Assembly: GCA_900541695.1 (NCBI GenBank)
Contig: UQKL01000013.1
Span: forward strand, 1 to 64,000
Reading direction: 5' to 3'
Length of the DNA: 64,000 bases
DNA from: an uncultured Collinsella sp.
Lineage (GTDB): Bacteria; Actinomycetota; Coriobacteriia; Coriobacteriales; Coriobacteriaceae
The translations under genes and the position numbers were made by a program. The first letter of the stretch is position 1. Each line of letters opens with the position of its first letter. A model generated the notes under the pieces. The model worked only from the letters and a program-made list of their open reading frames with translations, did no database searches and was not told the origin of the DNA. Below, piece after piece: positions 50,289 to 59,764 of the stretch.

Positions 50289-50879
50289 TTAGAGGCACGC
50301 CTCGGCAATGCGGCGCTTGAGCTCGTCGATGCCCACACCGGTTTGGGAGCTTGTAATGATCACGTTCTCGGCCGGGACGTTGAGCTGCTTTTTGATGGCT
50401 GCTGCCTGGCGGGCCTGCTGGGTGCGGCTGAGCTTGTCGGCCTTGGTGAGGCAGACGATAAAGTTGAACTCGTTGCCCTGCAGATAGTCGATCATGTCGT
50501 GATCGAGCTTGCTCGGGTCGTGACGAATATCCACCAGCGACACGACCAGGTTAAAGCTGCGCTCGGAGTCAAAGAAGTCGCCGATGAGCTCTGCCCAGCG
50601 GTCGCGCTCGGCCTTGGAGCGACGGGCGAAACCGTAACCCGGCAGGTCCACAAAATGCACGTCGTCGGCCTCGAAGAAGTTGATGTTGCTCGTCTTACCC
50701 GGCGTGCTCGAAACCTTCACCAGGTTCTTGCGGCCAAAGAGCTTGTTCATAATCGAGGACTTGCCCACGTTGGAGCGGCCGACAAAGCTCACCTCAGGGC
50801 AGGTGGACTCGGGAATCTGCGAAACCTTGCCGTAGCTGGCGACGAACTTGGCAAGCTGGTAGTTAATGGAATCGGCCAT
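50289..50879 (-). CDS. engB: Ribosome-biogenesis GTPase EngB/YsxC
   Basis: 196 residues. A small Ras-like GTPase needed for 50S ribosome assembly. G1 is VGRSNVGKSSIMN near residue 31, G3 DLPGYG with the typical FARRSK following, G4 TKAD and G5 SSQTGVG. AAGGAGTGTCC precedes the ATG at 50879; the GTG at 50885 is too close to it. The nucleosidase gene lies 38 bases upstream in the same direction. Confidence 0.94.
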   Translation of the reverse strand: MADSINYQLAKFVASYGKVSQIPESTCPEVSFVGRSNVGKSSIMNKLFGRKNLVKVSSTPGKTSNINFFEADDVHFVDLPGYGFARRSKAERDRWAELIGDFFDSERSFNLVVSLVDIRHDPSKLDHDMIDYLQGNEFNFIVCLTKADKLSRTQQARQAAAIKKQLNVPAENVIITSSQTGVGIDELKRRIAEACL

Positions 50880-50917
50880 GGACACTCCTTGGTCGTAGGT
50901 TCTTACAAATAGACGCG

Positions 50918-51658
50918 CTATTGCGCAGCGGCAATGCGGCGGACGATATCGAGCGTAATGTCACTTGCGACACGCGCGTACTCGAACAGATCGAACTCGC
51001 GCTCGCAAATTGCATCGTACGCCTCGTCACAATTATCGCTGATAGCGCGTAACACCAGGCAATCGACACCATTTTTGGTTGCGACATGGGCAATTGCCGC
51101 GCCCTCCATGCCGACACAATCGGCATGCGTCGCCTCGATAGTGTCGTTGCGCATGGCGACGCCCGTCACAAAGCGGTTACCCGTGGCAATCGTGCCGACC
51201 AGGAACTGCTTGGTGCCCTCGTTCGAAGCGACTGCATTTGTCGAAGCGTCAACAAACCCACGCTCAGCAAGCACATCGGCGGCAATATCGACCAGCGCAG
51301 GCGTCGAGCCAAACTCCTCGAGCCCCGGTGCGGACTCGGCAATAAGCGCGGTATCGGTATCCAAATAGCGCAGGCGTTTACCAATGACCACGTCGTCGAT
51401 ATGGAGCTTGGGGTTCAAACCGCCCGCAATGCCCGAAAACACAACAGCCTGCGGAGCATACTTGCTAATGAGGTGCTGTGTCGCAGCGGCGGCGTTCACC
51501 GTGCCCATGCCCGCCGTTGTGGCGACAACTGTCAGGCCGTCGAGCCCACCGCTCACAACGGTCAAGCCTGCCTCCCGTGCCTCGCAAACGTCGCTCAGCT
51601 CTTCCTTAATCTGCATGATCTCTTTTTCGAGCGCACCGATAATCGCGATGGTAGCCAT
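50918..51658 (-). CDS. mtnN: 5'-methylthioadenosine/S-adenosylhomocysteine nucleosidase
   Basis: 246 residues. It releases adenine from methylthioadenosine and S-adenosylhomocysteine. The N-terminal TIAIIGALEKEIMQIKEEL contains the usual catalytic glutamate; VVFSGIAGGLNP and VGMEGAAIAHVATKNGV bind ribose, and LRAISDNCDE holds the catalytic aspartate. GGGGAATGGT precedes the ATG at 51658. It is probably the first gene of a short operon with engB. Confidence 0.92.
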   Translation of the reverse strand: MATIAIIGALEKEIMQIKEELSDVCEAREAGLTVVSGGLDGLTVVATTAGMGTVNAAAATQHLISKYAPQAVVFSGIAGGLNPKLHIDDVVIGKRLRYLDTDTALIAESAPGLEEFGSTPALVDIAADVLAERGFVDASTNAVASNEGTKQFLVGTIATGNRFVTGVAMRNDTIEATHADCVGMEGAAIAHVATKNGVDCLVLRAISDNCDEAYDAICEREFDLFEYARVASDITLDIVRRIAAAQ

Positions 51659-51736
51659 ACCATTCCCCAAACCTATACGAAATTCTCAACCACGGTATGG
51701 TACCAGCATTTTGTTTGACCTCGCCAAACGAACACG

Positions 51737-51958
51737 CTAAGCCAGTGCAGCTCGCGTATCAAACAGAGCCTTTGCTATCGCGGCCGTAACCTCGCTCGAG
51801 CGGTCGCTCCACGGCATCGATGTCATGACGCTCATGACATAGGTACGGCCATCGATGTCGATAAGGCCCGCATCGCATGTCGAATAGTAACCATCCTCGC
51901 TAATCCAGCCTGCCTTGTTGCGCACCAAAACATGCTCGCCCGCAATGCCATCGCGCAC
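51737..51958 (-). pseudogene. 3' remnant of a class-A beta-lactamase-like serine hydrolase gene
   Basis: 73 codons corresponding to only the last third of a serine hydrolase. VRNKAGWISEDGYYSTCDAGLI matches the region with the conserved K(S/T)G-like turn, and the end (EVTAAIAKALFDTRAAL) is the C-terminal helix. The SxxK nucleophile domain is absent. An in-frame TGA stands directly upstream of the first codon. The break lies at a small hairpin ACTCATT..AATGAGT (51957-51983) that contains CTGTCCCC, so a deletion at a repeat is likely. It is probably not functional. Confidence 0.7.
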
Positions 51959-51989
51959 TCATTTAAGTCTGTCCCCAATGAGTGCCCTG

Positions 51990-52808
51990 CTAGCCGATGG
52001 CGTTTTTGAGTTCGGCGCGGCGCTTTTTCATGCCCGTCATGACGGCTTTGCGCAGCTCGGGCATGCGCGCGGTATCCATCTGGGGCACGCCCTCAAGCTT
52101 ATAGGGAATCCCCAACTGCTCATATTTGACGACACCCATGGTGTGATACGGCAGCATTTCCAGGCCCACCACGTTGTGCCATGGAGCAATCAGGCGACCG
52201 AGCTTCTCGCACTCCTCCACCGTATCGGTGATACCCGGCACCACCACGTGGCGGATAACAACCTTAATCTTGCGACGCGCGAGCTCATCGCCAAACGCCA
52301 GAATGCGTGCGGGATCGCATCCGGTCAACTTTTTATGTTCGACGGGATCGGCATGCTTGATGTCGAGCAGCACCATATCGGTCTCGTTGAGAACAGCATC
52401 GAACTTCTCCGGATGCTTGGGATCAAATGCATAGCCACAGCTGTCTAGGCAGGTGTGTACGCGGCCATCGGGGTTGTTGTGCATTGCACGGAACAGGTCG
52501 GCCAAAAACTCGGGCTGCAGGAGCGGTTCGCCGCCCGAAACGGTAATGCCGCCGCTACGGTAGAACTCATGGTTGCTCTGGAACTCGTCCATGAGATGCT
52601 CGACGGTCACCATCGTGCCGCCGTTAACAGACCAGGTATCGGGATTGTGACAATACGCACAACGCATGGGGCAACCCTGAACAAACACTACAAAGCGGAT
52701 GCCGGGACCGTCGACCGTTCCCATCGTCTCGATCGAATGCACGCGACCCAGGGCAAACGCAGAGTCCTCGGGACGAGCGTCCACACCCTCGAGCGTCATC
52801 TCAGCCAT
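51990..52808 (-). CDS. pflA: Pyruvate formate-lyase activating enzyme
   Basis: 272 residues. A radical SAM activase that installs the glycyl radical in pyruvate formate-lyase. The [4Fe-4S] motif CPMRCAYCHNPDTW is near residue 51, after VHSIETMGTVDGPGIRFVVFVQG. ITVSGGEPLLQ and the rest of the AdoMet site follow. The gene lies 8 kb from pflB, unusual compared with the adjacent arrangement in many bacteria. Its target here is the separate glycyl-radical subunit at 60045-60296. The ATG at 52808 has AGGCAAGGTAGCGGGA upstream, a modest ribosome site. Confidence 0.93.
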   Translation of the reverse strand: MAEMTLEGVDARPEDSAFALGRVHSIETMGTVDGPGIRFVVFVQGCPMRCAYCHNPDTWSVNGGTMVTVEHLMDEFQSNHEFYRSGGITVSGGEPLLQPEFLADLFRAMHNNPDGRVHTCLDSCGYAFDPKHPEKFDAVLNETDMVLLDIKHADPVEHKKLTGCDPARILAFGDELARRKIKVVIRHVVVPGITDTVEECEKLGRLIAPWHNVVGLEMLPYHTMGVVKYEQLGIPYKLEGVPQMDTARMPELRKAVMTGMKKRRAELKNAIG

Positions 52809-52930
52809 TCCCGCTACCTTGCCTCTCTTTGGTTTTAGTTACATAAATACCAGAGCCATTCTAGCCCATACGCATGATGGCGAAACGGTTTAGCGGCCAA
52901 TTGGGTTGTTCTATTTGACCCCACGCAAGA

Positions 52931-52963
52931 GCGGCGGGTAGGTTGTCGCAACCCGCCCGCCGC
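52931..52963 (-). terminator. Hairpin terminator after degV
   Basis: GCGGCGGG (52931-52938) pairs with CCCGCCGC (52956-52963), with further pairing inside. On the minus strand it is followed by TCTTGCG. It lies 32 bases after the degV stop. Confidence 0.65.
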
Positions 52964-52994
52964 CGAGGCAATAGAAATCGATAGACGCCAGGCC

Positions 52995-53849
52995 TTACGC
53001 CTTGAGCGTGAGCACCGCGCCGAAGGCGGTCGGGCCGCAATGGCTCGAGATGACGCCGCCGACCTGAGTCCAGGTAATGTCCTTAAAGCCCAGGTCGTGC
53101 GCATAGACTTCCATGTCGTCGCGCAGCTCCTGGGAAAGGCCTACCGAATACGCCAGGCCAATGTGCGAGTAGTCAATCTCGCCCTTCGCAACCATGTGGT
53201 CAATAAAGGCGCGGGCGCACTTGAGCATAGAGCCGCGGAACTTCTTGGTTGCCACGAACTTGCCGCCCGTCACCTCAATGCAGGGCTTAATCTTGAGCAG
53301 GTGGGCGCCAAGGAATGCCACGTTGGACAGACGACCGCCCGCCTTAAGGAAGGCTAGGTCGGTAGGAACAAAGCCCAGCAGCACACGGTCCATGACGGAA
53401 TTCGTATATGCAAAGATCTCGTCGACGGTGGCATCGGGGTGAGCCTCGATGTATTTAGCGGTCTCGACGACAACGAGCGACTGGCCCACCGAGACAAAAC
53501 GCGTGTCCATGGAGAACACGTAGTCGCGCCCCTGGGCCGCAATCTTGGAGGATTGATGCGAGCAGGTCGTGGCCTCGGAGTACGCAAGATGCAGAATGGT
53601 CGCATCGGGCTGCTCGGCATGGATACGGTCATACACGTGAGCAAAATCCGCAGGCGCGCAGCCACTGGTCTTGGGCATTACGCCAAACTCGTTGCAGCGC
53701 GAGTAAATCTCGAGCGGATCGATGGAGCCGTCCTCGACGGTCTCGTCACCAATCGTGACATGCATAGGCACGCGCACGATGCCGTAGCGTTCGCAGAGCT
53801 CTGGCGTCACATCCGAACCAGATTCAACCACGATTACGTACTTGCCCAT
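52995..53849 (-). CDS. DegV family fatty-acid-binding protein
   Basis: 284 residues. DegV/FakB proteins hold a fatty acid for phosphorylation by FakA. The start VIVVESGSDVTPELCERYGIVRVPMHVTIG and the lipid-site region MPKTSGCAPADFAHVYD are diagnostic, and FSMDTRFVSVGQSLVVVETA follows. The ATG at 53849 was chosen since the family begins there; upstream codons are shared with a weakly coding stretch. Which fatty acids it binds cannot be told. No FakA kinase is in the window. Confidence 0.88.
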   Translation of the reverse strand: MGKYVIVVESGSDVTPELCERYGIVRVPMHVTIGDETVEDGSIDPLEIYSRCNEFGVMPKTSGCAPADFAHVYDRIHAEQPDATILHLAYSEATTCSHQSSKIAAQGRDYVFSMDTRFVSVGQSLVVVETAKYIEAHPDATVDEIFAYTNSVMDRVLLGFVPTDLAFLKAGGRLSNVAFLGAHLLKIKPCIEVTGGKFVATKKFRGSMLKCARAFIDHMVAKGEIDYSHIGLAYSVGLSQELRDDMEVYAHDLGFKDITWTQVGGVISSHCGPTAFGAVLTLKA

Positions 53850-54125
53850 TATTATCACGACCCATCTCGACATTGGCTTTTCAATACATGGCACGCGCCG
53901 CCGCACTGTTGCACAACGGCGGCAGAGCGCCAAAGAGACGCCGCCCCTTGCACACAACAAAGGACAGCGTCTCCCTGGAAAACTCCGTGCTTATCTGAGA
54001 TTCTACACGGTTTATTAATAGGTGTTACTTACTCCGCAAACGGTAGCTATACGCGATAAACGGTAGTTCGCTGCGGCAACTGCAACACATTCCGCCCAGC
54101 AAGTCCAATCGTGCTCCACGCACGG

Positions 54126-55574
54126 TTAATGCGCGAGGCGGTAGAACTCCATCGACGCCGCACCTTCGGCATGCAACCCCATCGCCGGAACCGCCGGCGA
54201 ATAGGTACGGCTCGTAAGTGCCGCCTCGCCGCCATTTGCAAAAATCTCGACCATCGTAGTGTCCGAAAGCACGCGCAGGTCGCGAAGCTCGCTGAGCTCG
54301 ATCGACCTTTGGTCGCGCCCATAGCCTTCGTCACCCATGTCGAGGGTAAGCATCCCGTCCGCATAACGTACAAAGACACCCTTGCGGATTTCGAGCTCGA
54401 CCATCTTGGCGCCCTCGCAGGAAACCACAAGATCAAACAGGCGGCCCGGCTCCTCAACGGTTTCACCGCCTGTCGCGCGAACGCAGCCGCCGCGCATCCT
54501 CTCAATCTCGTACGCCGGCTGCTGGCAGAGCTTACCATCGCGTATGCTCAGCTCTCGCGGCACCGTCAACGCGCACTGCCACCCGCGCGCCACCGTCGGG
54601 TTTTCTGCCGTCGCGTCGGGGCAACCCGACCATCCGATCATCAAACGCCGGCCTGCAGCATCCTCAAAGGACTGCGGAGCATAGAAATCAAAACCGGCAT
54701 CGACCATCGGAGGCATGCCCTGCCTGACGATTTTAAAGCTCGGCGCCTCCCAATCGGCCTCGATGGAGAACCACACGCACTGATGTGGATTGCGGTAACG
54801 CCAACCATCGGCAGGCACACCCTGCGGACAGCAAACGAGAATAAGCTCACCATCGAGCTCAAACAGATCGGGGCACTCCCACATAAAGCCAAGCTTCTCG
54901 CCCAGCTCAATGCGCGTCGCATAGCTCCAGACCTCTAGATCGCGCGAGGTATAGACAAGCACGCAGCCGCGATCGTCTTTCGTACGAGCGCCCAGAACCA
55001 TGTAGTAGATACCGTCGTGTTCAAGGATCTTGGGGTCGCGCACATGCGTACCGATATCGTCGGGGTAATCGACTGGTCCAACAGCCATGCGCTTCTCGCC
55101 CAATTCGTCGGGGTTCTCGGCAACCATATGAATCTGGTTTTGCTCACGGCCCGTCAACACGTAGTCGTAATCATCGCGGTCAAAATGCTTGACGTTGCCG
55201 GTATAGAAGTAGTGAATCTTGCCATCACGTACAAAGGCAGAACCAGAATACGCTCCGCTCGAATCCAAATCGGAATCGGGGAACAGCACGGGGCCGTGAT
55301 TCTCGTACGTCACAAAATCCTTTGTCGTCAGATGGTTCCAAAGCACTGGACCGCCATGCGCAGCATCGAACGGATCGTATTGATGATAGATGTGATACGT
55401 ATCACCAATCTGAACCAAACCGTTGGGGTCGTTGAGCCAGCCAAGCTCAGGCTCCACATGGAACAGGAGCCTATCGGGGTCAGACGCGATGCGACCCGCC
55501 GTCTCATCCTGTCCGGCACGCCACTGCTCATAGTCCGCGCGTATCACCTTATTGTTTTGATTAAACATCGCCAT
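54126..55574 (-). CDS. scrB: Sucrose-6-phosphate hydrolase (GH32)
   Basis: 482 residues of a beta-fructosidase. The nucleophile motif is WLNDPNG near residue 44, the transition-state motif RDP in THVRDPKILE near 178, and the acid/base motif WECPDLF near 231. A C-terminal beta-sandwich follows. It splits sucrose 6-phosphate into glucose 6-phosphate and fructose and is the third gene of an operon with a second GH32 protein and a PTS transporter. GAGAAGGTCA precedes the ATG at 55574. The sequence fits a cytoplasmic enzyme with no signal peptide. Confidence 0.9.
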   Translation of the reverse strand: MAMFNQNNKVIRADYEQWRAGQDETAGRIASDPDRLLFHVEPELGWLNDPNGLVQIGDTYHIYHQYDPFDAAHGGPVLWNHLTTKDFVTYENHGPVLFPDSDLDSSGAYSGSAFVRDGKIHYFYTGNVKHFDRDDYDYVLTGREQNQIHMVAENPDELGEKRMAVGPVDYPDDIGTHVRDPKILEHDGIYYMVLGARTKDDRGCVLVYTSRDLEVWSYATRIELGEKLGFMWECPDLFELDGELILVCCPQGVPADGWRYRNPHQCVWFSIEADWEAPSFKIVRQGMPPMVDAGFDFYAPQSFEDAAGRRLMIGWSGCPDATAENPTVARGWQCALTVPRELSIRDGKLCQQPAYEIERMRGGCVRATGGETVEEPGRLFDLVVSCEGAKMVELEIRKGVFVRYADGMLTLDMGDEGYGRDQRSIELSELRDLRVLSDTTMVEIFANGGEAALTSRTYSPAVPAMGLHAEGAASMEFYRLAH

Positions 55575-55669
55575 TGACCTTCTCGTCTATAGGGAAGGAC
55601 GCCCGACTCACACGAGCCGAACGCCCTTCCTCAAATGGACTTATCCGCACATTACACTGAATGGCTCAA

Positions 55670-57121
55670 CTAGAAGCTGACATCGAAGCCTGCGCCAGCG
55701 CCCTCTTCATCGGTGGTTGGAACGCCCTTTGCCTTGTTGTAGGCAAAGATCAAGACGATCGGCACGATAAAGGCGATGAGATTGCCAGCCACATACCACA
55801 CGAGAGTCTCGGGCGTAACGATGAGCAGGCCAAGCACACCGGTCAGACCCTGACCGATAGCGCGCACCTCAAAGAACTTCACGAAGGCACCGCCGCAGCC
55901 TGCACCGATGCATGCGCAGATGAACGGAATGATCGAATAGCGCATGTTTGCAGCAAAGATAGCGGGCTCGGAGATTCCGACCAGCGTCGGGATAAAGGAC
56001 GACATGCAGATGTTGCGCTCTTTGGAGTGCTTCTTGTGAATGAGGTACATACCGATGGCGCCGCCGCCCTGGGCGATGATGGAAACCGACCAGATGGCCT
56101 GGATGTAGTTGAAGCCGGTCGTGGCAACGAGGTTGGCCTCGATACCCTGGATGAACTGATGCGTACCGGTAACGACGAGCGGCTGCAGGAACGCGGCGAA
56201 GACAAAGGCACCAAAGACGCCCATCCTGTTGTACAGGATATCGATTACGCCGGCGAGGACGTCACCGATCAGGTTGCCGAGCGGGCCGAACACGGTGAAC
56301 AGGGCGACGTTAGCAAGAATCAGGGTAACGGTCGGGACGAAAACGAACGAAACGACCTCGGGGATGTACTTCTGGGCAATCTTCTCGACCTTGGCCATAA
56401 ACCAGGCAGTCAGGATTGCGGGGAACACACCGCCCTGGAAAGCAACCATGGGAATGGATAGCGGACCAAAGTTCCAGTACTCAGCACCCGTCGGGTCCAT
56501 AACGAACGTGTTGCGGTTCATAAGGCTCGGGTGAACCATGACGATACCGACGAGGATGCCCAGGATCGGGTTACCGCCAAAACGCTTGACCGCGCTGTAC
56601 ATAACCAGGACAGGCAGGTAGTCGAACGTGGTGGCGATAATGGCAAAGAAGCTTGCGAGGTTCTTGAGGAACTCGCTGTGATCGGCGAGGCTGCCTTCCA
56701 TGCCAAAGAGGCCGTTGGCAACGATCAGCGACTTAAGGCCGATGATGATTGCAGCGCCGACGAAGGCAGGAATGATGGGGATAAAGATATCCGAGAATAC
56801 CTTGAGGACCGAGAAGAACTTGCCCTTCTTGTCCGCCTCGGCGCCCTTGACCTCGGAAGCACTGATCTCCTTAACGCCCGTCAGAGCCATAAACTCATCG
56901 TAAACCTTGTTGACGGTACCGGTACCGAAGATGATCATGAGCTGGCCGCTGTTGTACAGCACGCCCTTGACGCCATCGATGTTCTCGAGCTCGGCCTTGT
57001 TGTATTTGCTCGTATCCTTGAGCACCAGACGCAGACGGGTCACGCAATGCGTGGCGCCCTCGATGTTCTCCAGTCCGCCGACGTTGTCGACGACTTGCTG
57101 GGACACTGCCTTGTAGTCCAT
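55670..57121 (-). CDS. PTS sucrose/beta-glucoside-type transporter, EIIBC
   Basis: 483 residues. The EIIB domain (1-90) has the phospho-cysteine in GATHCVTRLRL near residue 26. The EIIC domain (about 110-465) is hydrophobic with typical GGNPILGILVGIVMVHPSL and TGTHQFIQGIEANL. There is no EIIA domain, so phosphate must come from an EIIA encoded elsewhere. It imports and phosphorylates a sucrose-like sugar; the two GH32 genes around it support sucrose or a short fructan. GGAGAGGAAC precedes the ATG at 57121. Confidence 0.9.
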   Translation of the reverse strand: MDYKAVSQQVVDNVGGLENIEGATHCVTRLRLVLKDTSKYNKAELENIDGVKGVLYNSGQLMIIFGTGTVNKVYDEFMALTGVKEISASEVKGAEADKKGKFFSVLKVFSDIFIPIIPAFVGAAIIIGLKSLIVANGLFGMEGSLADHSEFLKNLASFFAIIATTFDYLPVLVMYSAVKRFGGNPILGILVGIVMVHPSLMNRNTFVMDPTGAEYWNFGPLSIPMVAFQGGVFPAILTAWFMAKVEKIAQKYIPEVVSFVFVPTVTLILANVALFTVFGPLGNLIGDVLAGVIDILYNRMGVFGAFVFAAFLQPLVVTGTHQFIQGIEANLVATTGFNYIQAIWSVSIIAQGGGAIGMYLIHKKHSKERNICMSSFIPTLVGISEPAIFAANMRYSIIPFICACIGAGCGGAFVKFFEVRAIGQGLTGVLGLLIVTPETLVWYVAGNLIAFIVPIVLIFAYNKAKGVPTTDEEGAGAGFDVSF

Positions 57122-57166
57122 GTTCCTCTCCATTCCTTTTCTAAATCATAAAACGGTTCGTTGCCG

Positions 57167-58549
57167 CTACAGAGACGCGATCGTTGCGTTTGCGCACTTG
57201 AGCGCACCGTCGGTGACGGTAAGCGCCACACCCTGGCCCTGCTTGTTGCAGAAGCGAGCGTTGAGCGCAACATCATCGACAAAGATGGTCGCGATGTCGT
57301 CGTCGACGACCAGACGCACATGGTGAGTGCCCTCGCCCTTAAAGAACAACGGACGCTCGAGGCCCATGCTGTTGACCTGGAACCACGGATACTGGGGGGC
57401 CGCCGTAAACTCGAGTTTGCCCTCACGCAGGTTGGCGCGGAACTCATAGGCAAGACCGGACTCGGCGTCCTCGGCAAGCTTCACCGAGAAGCCGGCAGCG
57501 TCACCGGCGAGCTCGATGTCGGCGTCGAGCATATAGGTAGAACCGGCATCCGCGGCGAGCACCTGCTCGACCTTGCCCGACTCGCACGAAAGCTCAAAGG
57601 CCTCGACTGCCTTAGCCTCGCCAAAGGCGCCAAGCATGCTGTCGGGAAGCTTGGTGCCGAGCGTTCCGTCGGCACGCTGAACGATCTCGAGAGGCATAAA
57701 AGTGCCACCCCACAGGTAAGAGCTGGGGTCGCCGCCCTCGTCGCGCGTAGGAACCCAACCAAAGAGAACGCGGCGCTCGCCGTCAAATGCGGTACGTGCA
57801 GCATAGTACGCGCGGCCATCGAAGGAATCGTCAGCGGGGGTGATCCAAGGACCGTTGATAGAGCGAGACATGCGGTAACGGGTCTTGTTGCCATCACTGT
57901 ACTCAGAGAACACCAGATACCACCAGTCGCCCATCTTAAAGAGATCAGGCATCTCGAACATGGTGTACAGGCCCGGATTCCACCAGTCGCCCTGGAACTC
58001 CCAGGTATCCAGGTCCTTGGAGGTGAACTTGACCAGACGACCGGTCATCAGACGCTTGTCCTCGCCCACACGCGTGCCGAGGATGAGCATGTACTCTTCG
58101 TTCTCCTCATCCCAAAGAACAAAGGGATCGCGCCAGTTGCGGTCATCGTAACCCTCCTGGGGCGGAAGCAGCGTCTCGGCGATGTTCTTCTCCCACTTGA
58201 CGGCGTCGTCACTCGTTGCGTGAAGAAGAACCTGCTTCATCAAGCGTGCGCGGACCTTATCGCGATTGCAACCAGTGTAGAGCGCATGGTACTTGTCGCC
58301 CACCTTAAACACCGTGCCGGCATAAACGTACTGGTCGACTTCCTCGTCGCCGCCACGCTCAAGGCTCTCACCAAAGTCCTTGTAGTTGACGAAATCCTTG
58401 GTCGTCGCGAGTGCCCAGCCAAACGGCTCTCCGAAAGGTCCGGGGTTACGCGTGTCACGCTGATGATAGAGATAGAACGTGCCGTCCTCGCCGTACGGCA
58501 TGATGTCGCCTACCCAAATTCCCTCAGGCTGGTAATAAACCTTGTGCAT
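57167..58549 (-). CDS. GH32-type beta-fructosidase with divergent active-site motifs
   Basis: 460 residues with a five-bladed propeller and a C-terminal beta-sandwich. The position of WxNDPNG is GIWVGDIMPYGEDGTFYLYHQ near residue 10, keeping one aspartate but losing DPNG. The RDP motif is normal (NWRDPFVLW). The acid/base motif is TMFEMPDLF instead of ECPD. This matches a distinct GH32 subgroup often paired with a standard enzyme in the same operon. It is cytoplasmic and may act on short phosphorylated fructans or sucrose relatives. AAAGGAAG precedes the ATG at 58549. First gene of the operon. Confidence 0.85.
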   Translation of the reverse strand: MHKVYYQPEGIWVGDIMPYGEDGTFYLYHQRDTRNPGPFGEPFGWALATTKDFVNYKDFGESLERGGDEEVDQYVYAGTVFKVGDKYHALYTGCNRDKVRARLMKQVLLHATSDDAVKWEKNIAETLLPPQEGYDDRNWRDPFVLWDEENEEYMLILGTRVGEDKRLMTGRLVKFTSKDLDTWEFQGDWWNPGLYTMFEMPDLFKMGDWWYLVFSEYSDGNKTRYRMSRSINGPWITPADDSFDGRAYYAARTAFDGERRVLFGWVPTRDEGGDPSSYLWGGTFMPLEIVQRADGTLGTKLPDSMLGAFGEAKAVEAFELSCESGKVEQVLAADAGSTYMLDADIELAGDAAGFSVKLAEDAESGLAYEFRANLREGKLEFTAAPQYPWFQVNSMGLERPLFFKGEGTHHVRLVVDDDIATIFVDDVALNARFCNKQGQGVALTVTDGALKCANATIASL

Positions 58550-58590
58550 CCGAGACTTCCTTTCCCACGAGATACTAACTCGGTACAACT

Positions 58591-58630
58591 GCAAGATATG
58601 TCAATCGTTTTCATATGTCAAACGTTTTCA
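58591..58630 (-). promoter_or_regulatory. Promoter and two LacI-type operators of the sucrose operon
   Basis: On the minus strand TTGACA (58616-58621) is followed 17 bases later by TATCTT. Two direct 15-mers read on the plus strand, TGTCAATCGTTTTCA (58599-58613) and TGTCAAACGTTTTCA (58616-58630), cover the -35 and the spacer. A third related half, AAACGGTTGACA, is at 58666-58677. Confidence 0.75.
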
Positions 58631-58733
58631 CATCAATACGTCTTTTCGCAGTTCCAGTCGTCGGCAAACGGTTGACATATGCCGATGAACGGTCATCAGA
58701 GGCGTTCGAGGGATTCTTTTGGCTCGGAATGAA

Positions 58734-59744
58734 CTAGGCGGTTTTGCCCTCGATAAGTTCGACGGGAAGCTTGATATTCGATTCGGGCTTTTCACCGTTA
58801 ACAAGAGCGATGATGGATTGCGCCGCGAGCTCTCCGATGCGATCGATATCTTGACGTACGGTTGTTAAGTCAGGCATAAACGTCATAGTGCGGCGGGCGC
58901 CATCCGCGCCCACGACCTTAATATCATCCGGAGCGCTCAAGCCGCGCTGCTTCATAACGTTGAGGCAGATGGCCGCCATCGTGTCGTCTCCCGCAAAGAT
59001 GCCGTCAATATCGGGGTTCTCATCGAGGATCTTCGCAACGACCGCACTCTTTTCGTCGTCGGACTTAACGAACTCGACCTCACGGACAAGCGCGGGCAAA
59101 CCGGCCTGCTCCACAACATCGTAGTAGGCATCGGTACGCTTATTGGCAGGCATACGCATGCGGCTATTGTTGCGCAGGCACAAGATACGCGAACACCCGT
59201 CATCGATCAGGCGACGCGTGGCAAGTTCGCCGATGCTATAGCTGTCGCTCGCAATCTGAACAGAGGCCTCGCCAAGGTCGCAGTCGATACCAACCAGGCT
59301 CAAGCCCATCTCGGCATACGCCTCGGCACCGATATTGAGGGAGTTGACGATGACGCCGTCGACCATATTGCGGCGGAGCATGTCAATATAGGAACGCTCA
59401 AGATCAGGTCGATTGGCGCTGTTGCACAGCAACATCTTAAAGCCGTTTTCCGCCAACGTGCGCTCGACCGCCTGCACAACCTGAGCATGGAACGGGCTGC
59501 TCACAAAGGGAACGATCATGCCGATAAGGTTCAGGCGACCGTTGAGCATGGCACGGGCGATATCGTTGGGCGTATAGTTGATGCGCTCCATCGCGGCATG
59601 GACCTTATCGCGGGTTTCTTGGCTAATATAGCCGCGATTATTAAGCACGCGAGATACCGTAGTGGGCGAAACCCCCGCCACCGCTGCAACTTCCTTGATG
59701 CCAGGCTTAGCAGAATCCTTAGAACGAGCGCCCTCGCGAGCCAT
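58734..59744 (-). CDS. LacI-family regulator of the sucrose/fructan operon
   Basis: 336 residues. The N-terminal HTH is IKEVAAVAGVSPTTVSRVLNNRGYISQETRDKV, starting near residue 17, with a hinge AMLNGRLNLIGMIVP after it. A periplasmic-binding-protein-like sensor domain fills the rest. GGGGGAGGGTGCT precedes the ATG at 59744. It lies directly upstream of the sucrose operon in the same direction; sites with the same 15-mer occur both in the operon promoter and in front of this gene (59765-59779), so it probably represses both. The inducer is unknown. Confidence 0.9.
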   Translation of the reverse strand: MAREGARSKDSAKPGIKEVAAVAGVSPTTVSRVLNNRGYISQETRDKVHAAMERINYTPNDIARAMLNGRLNLIGMIVPFVSSPFHAQVVQAVERTLAENGFKMLLCNSANRPDLERSYIDMLRRNMVDGVIVNSLNIGAEAYAEMGLSLVGIDCDLGEASVQIASDSYSIGELATRRLIDDGCSRILCLRNNSRMRMPANKRTDAYYDVVEQAGLPALVREVEFVKSDDEKSAVVAKILDENPDIDGIFAGDDTMAAICLNVMKQRGLSAPDDIKVVGADGARRTMTFMPDLTTVRQDIDRIGELAAQSIIALVNGEKPESNIKLPVELIEGKTA

Positions 59745-59764
59745 AGCACCCTCCCCCATCAACA

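Noticed and set aside
53850..54125. N-terminal extension of degV or a small gene in this gap
   Set aside because: The family start is at MGKYVIVVESGSD; the upstream in-phase codons are Cys/Arg-rich without family resemblance, and the rest of the gap shows no supported start.
57161..58675. 504-codon open frame opposite the GH32 gene
   Set aside because: The minus strand encodes a recognisable GH32 protein with a promoter and ribosome site; the plus frame has neither.
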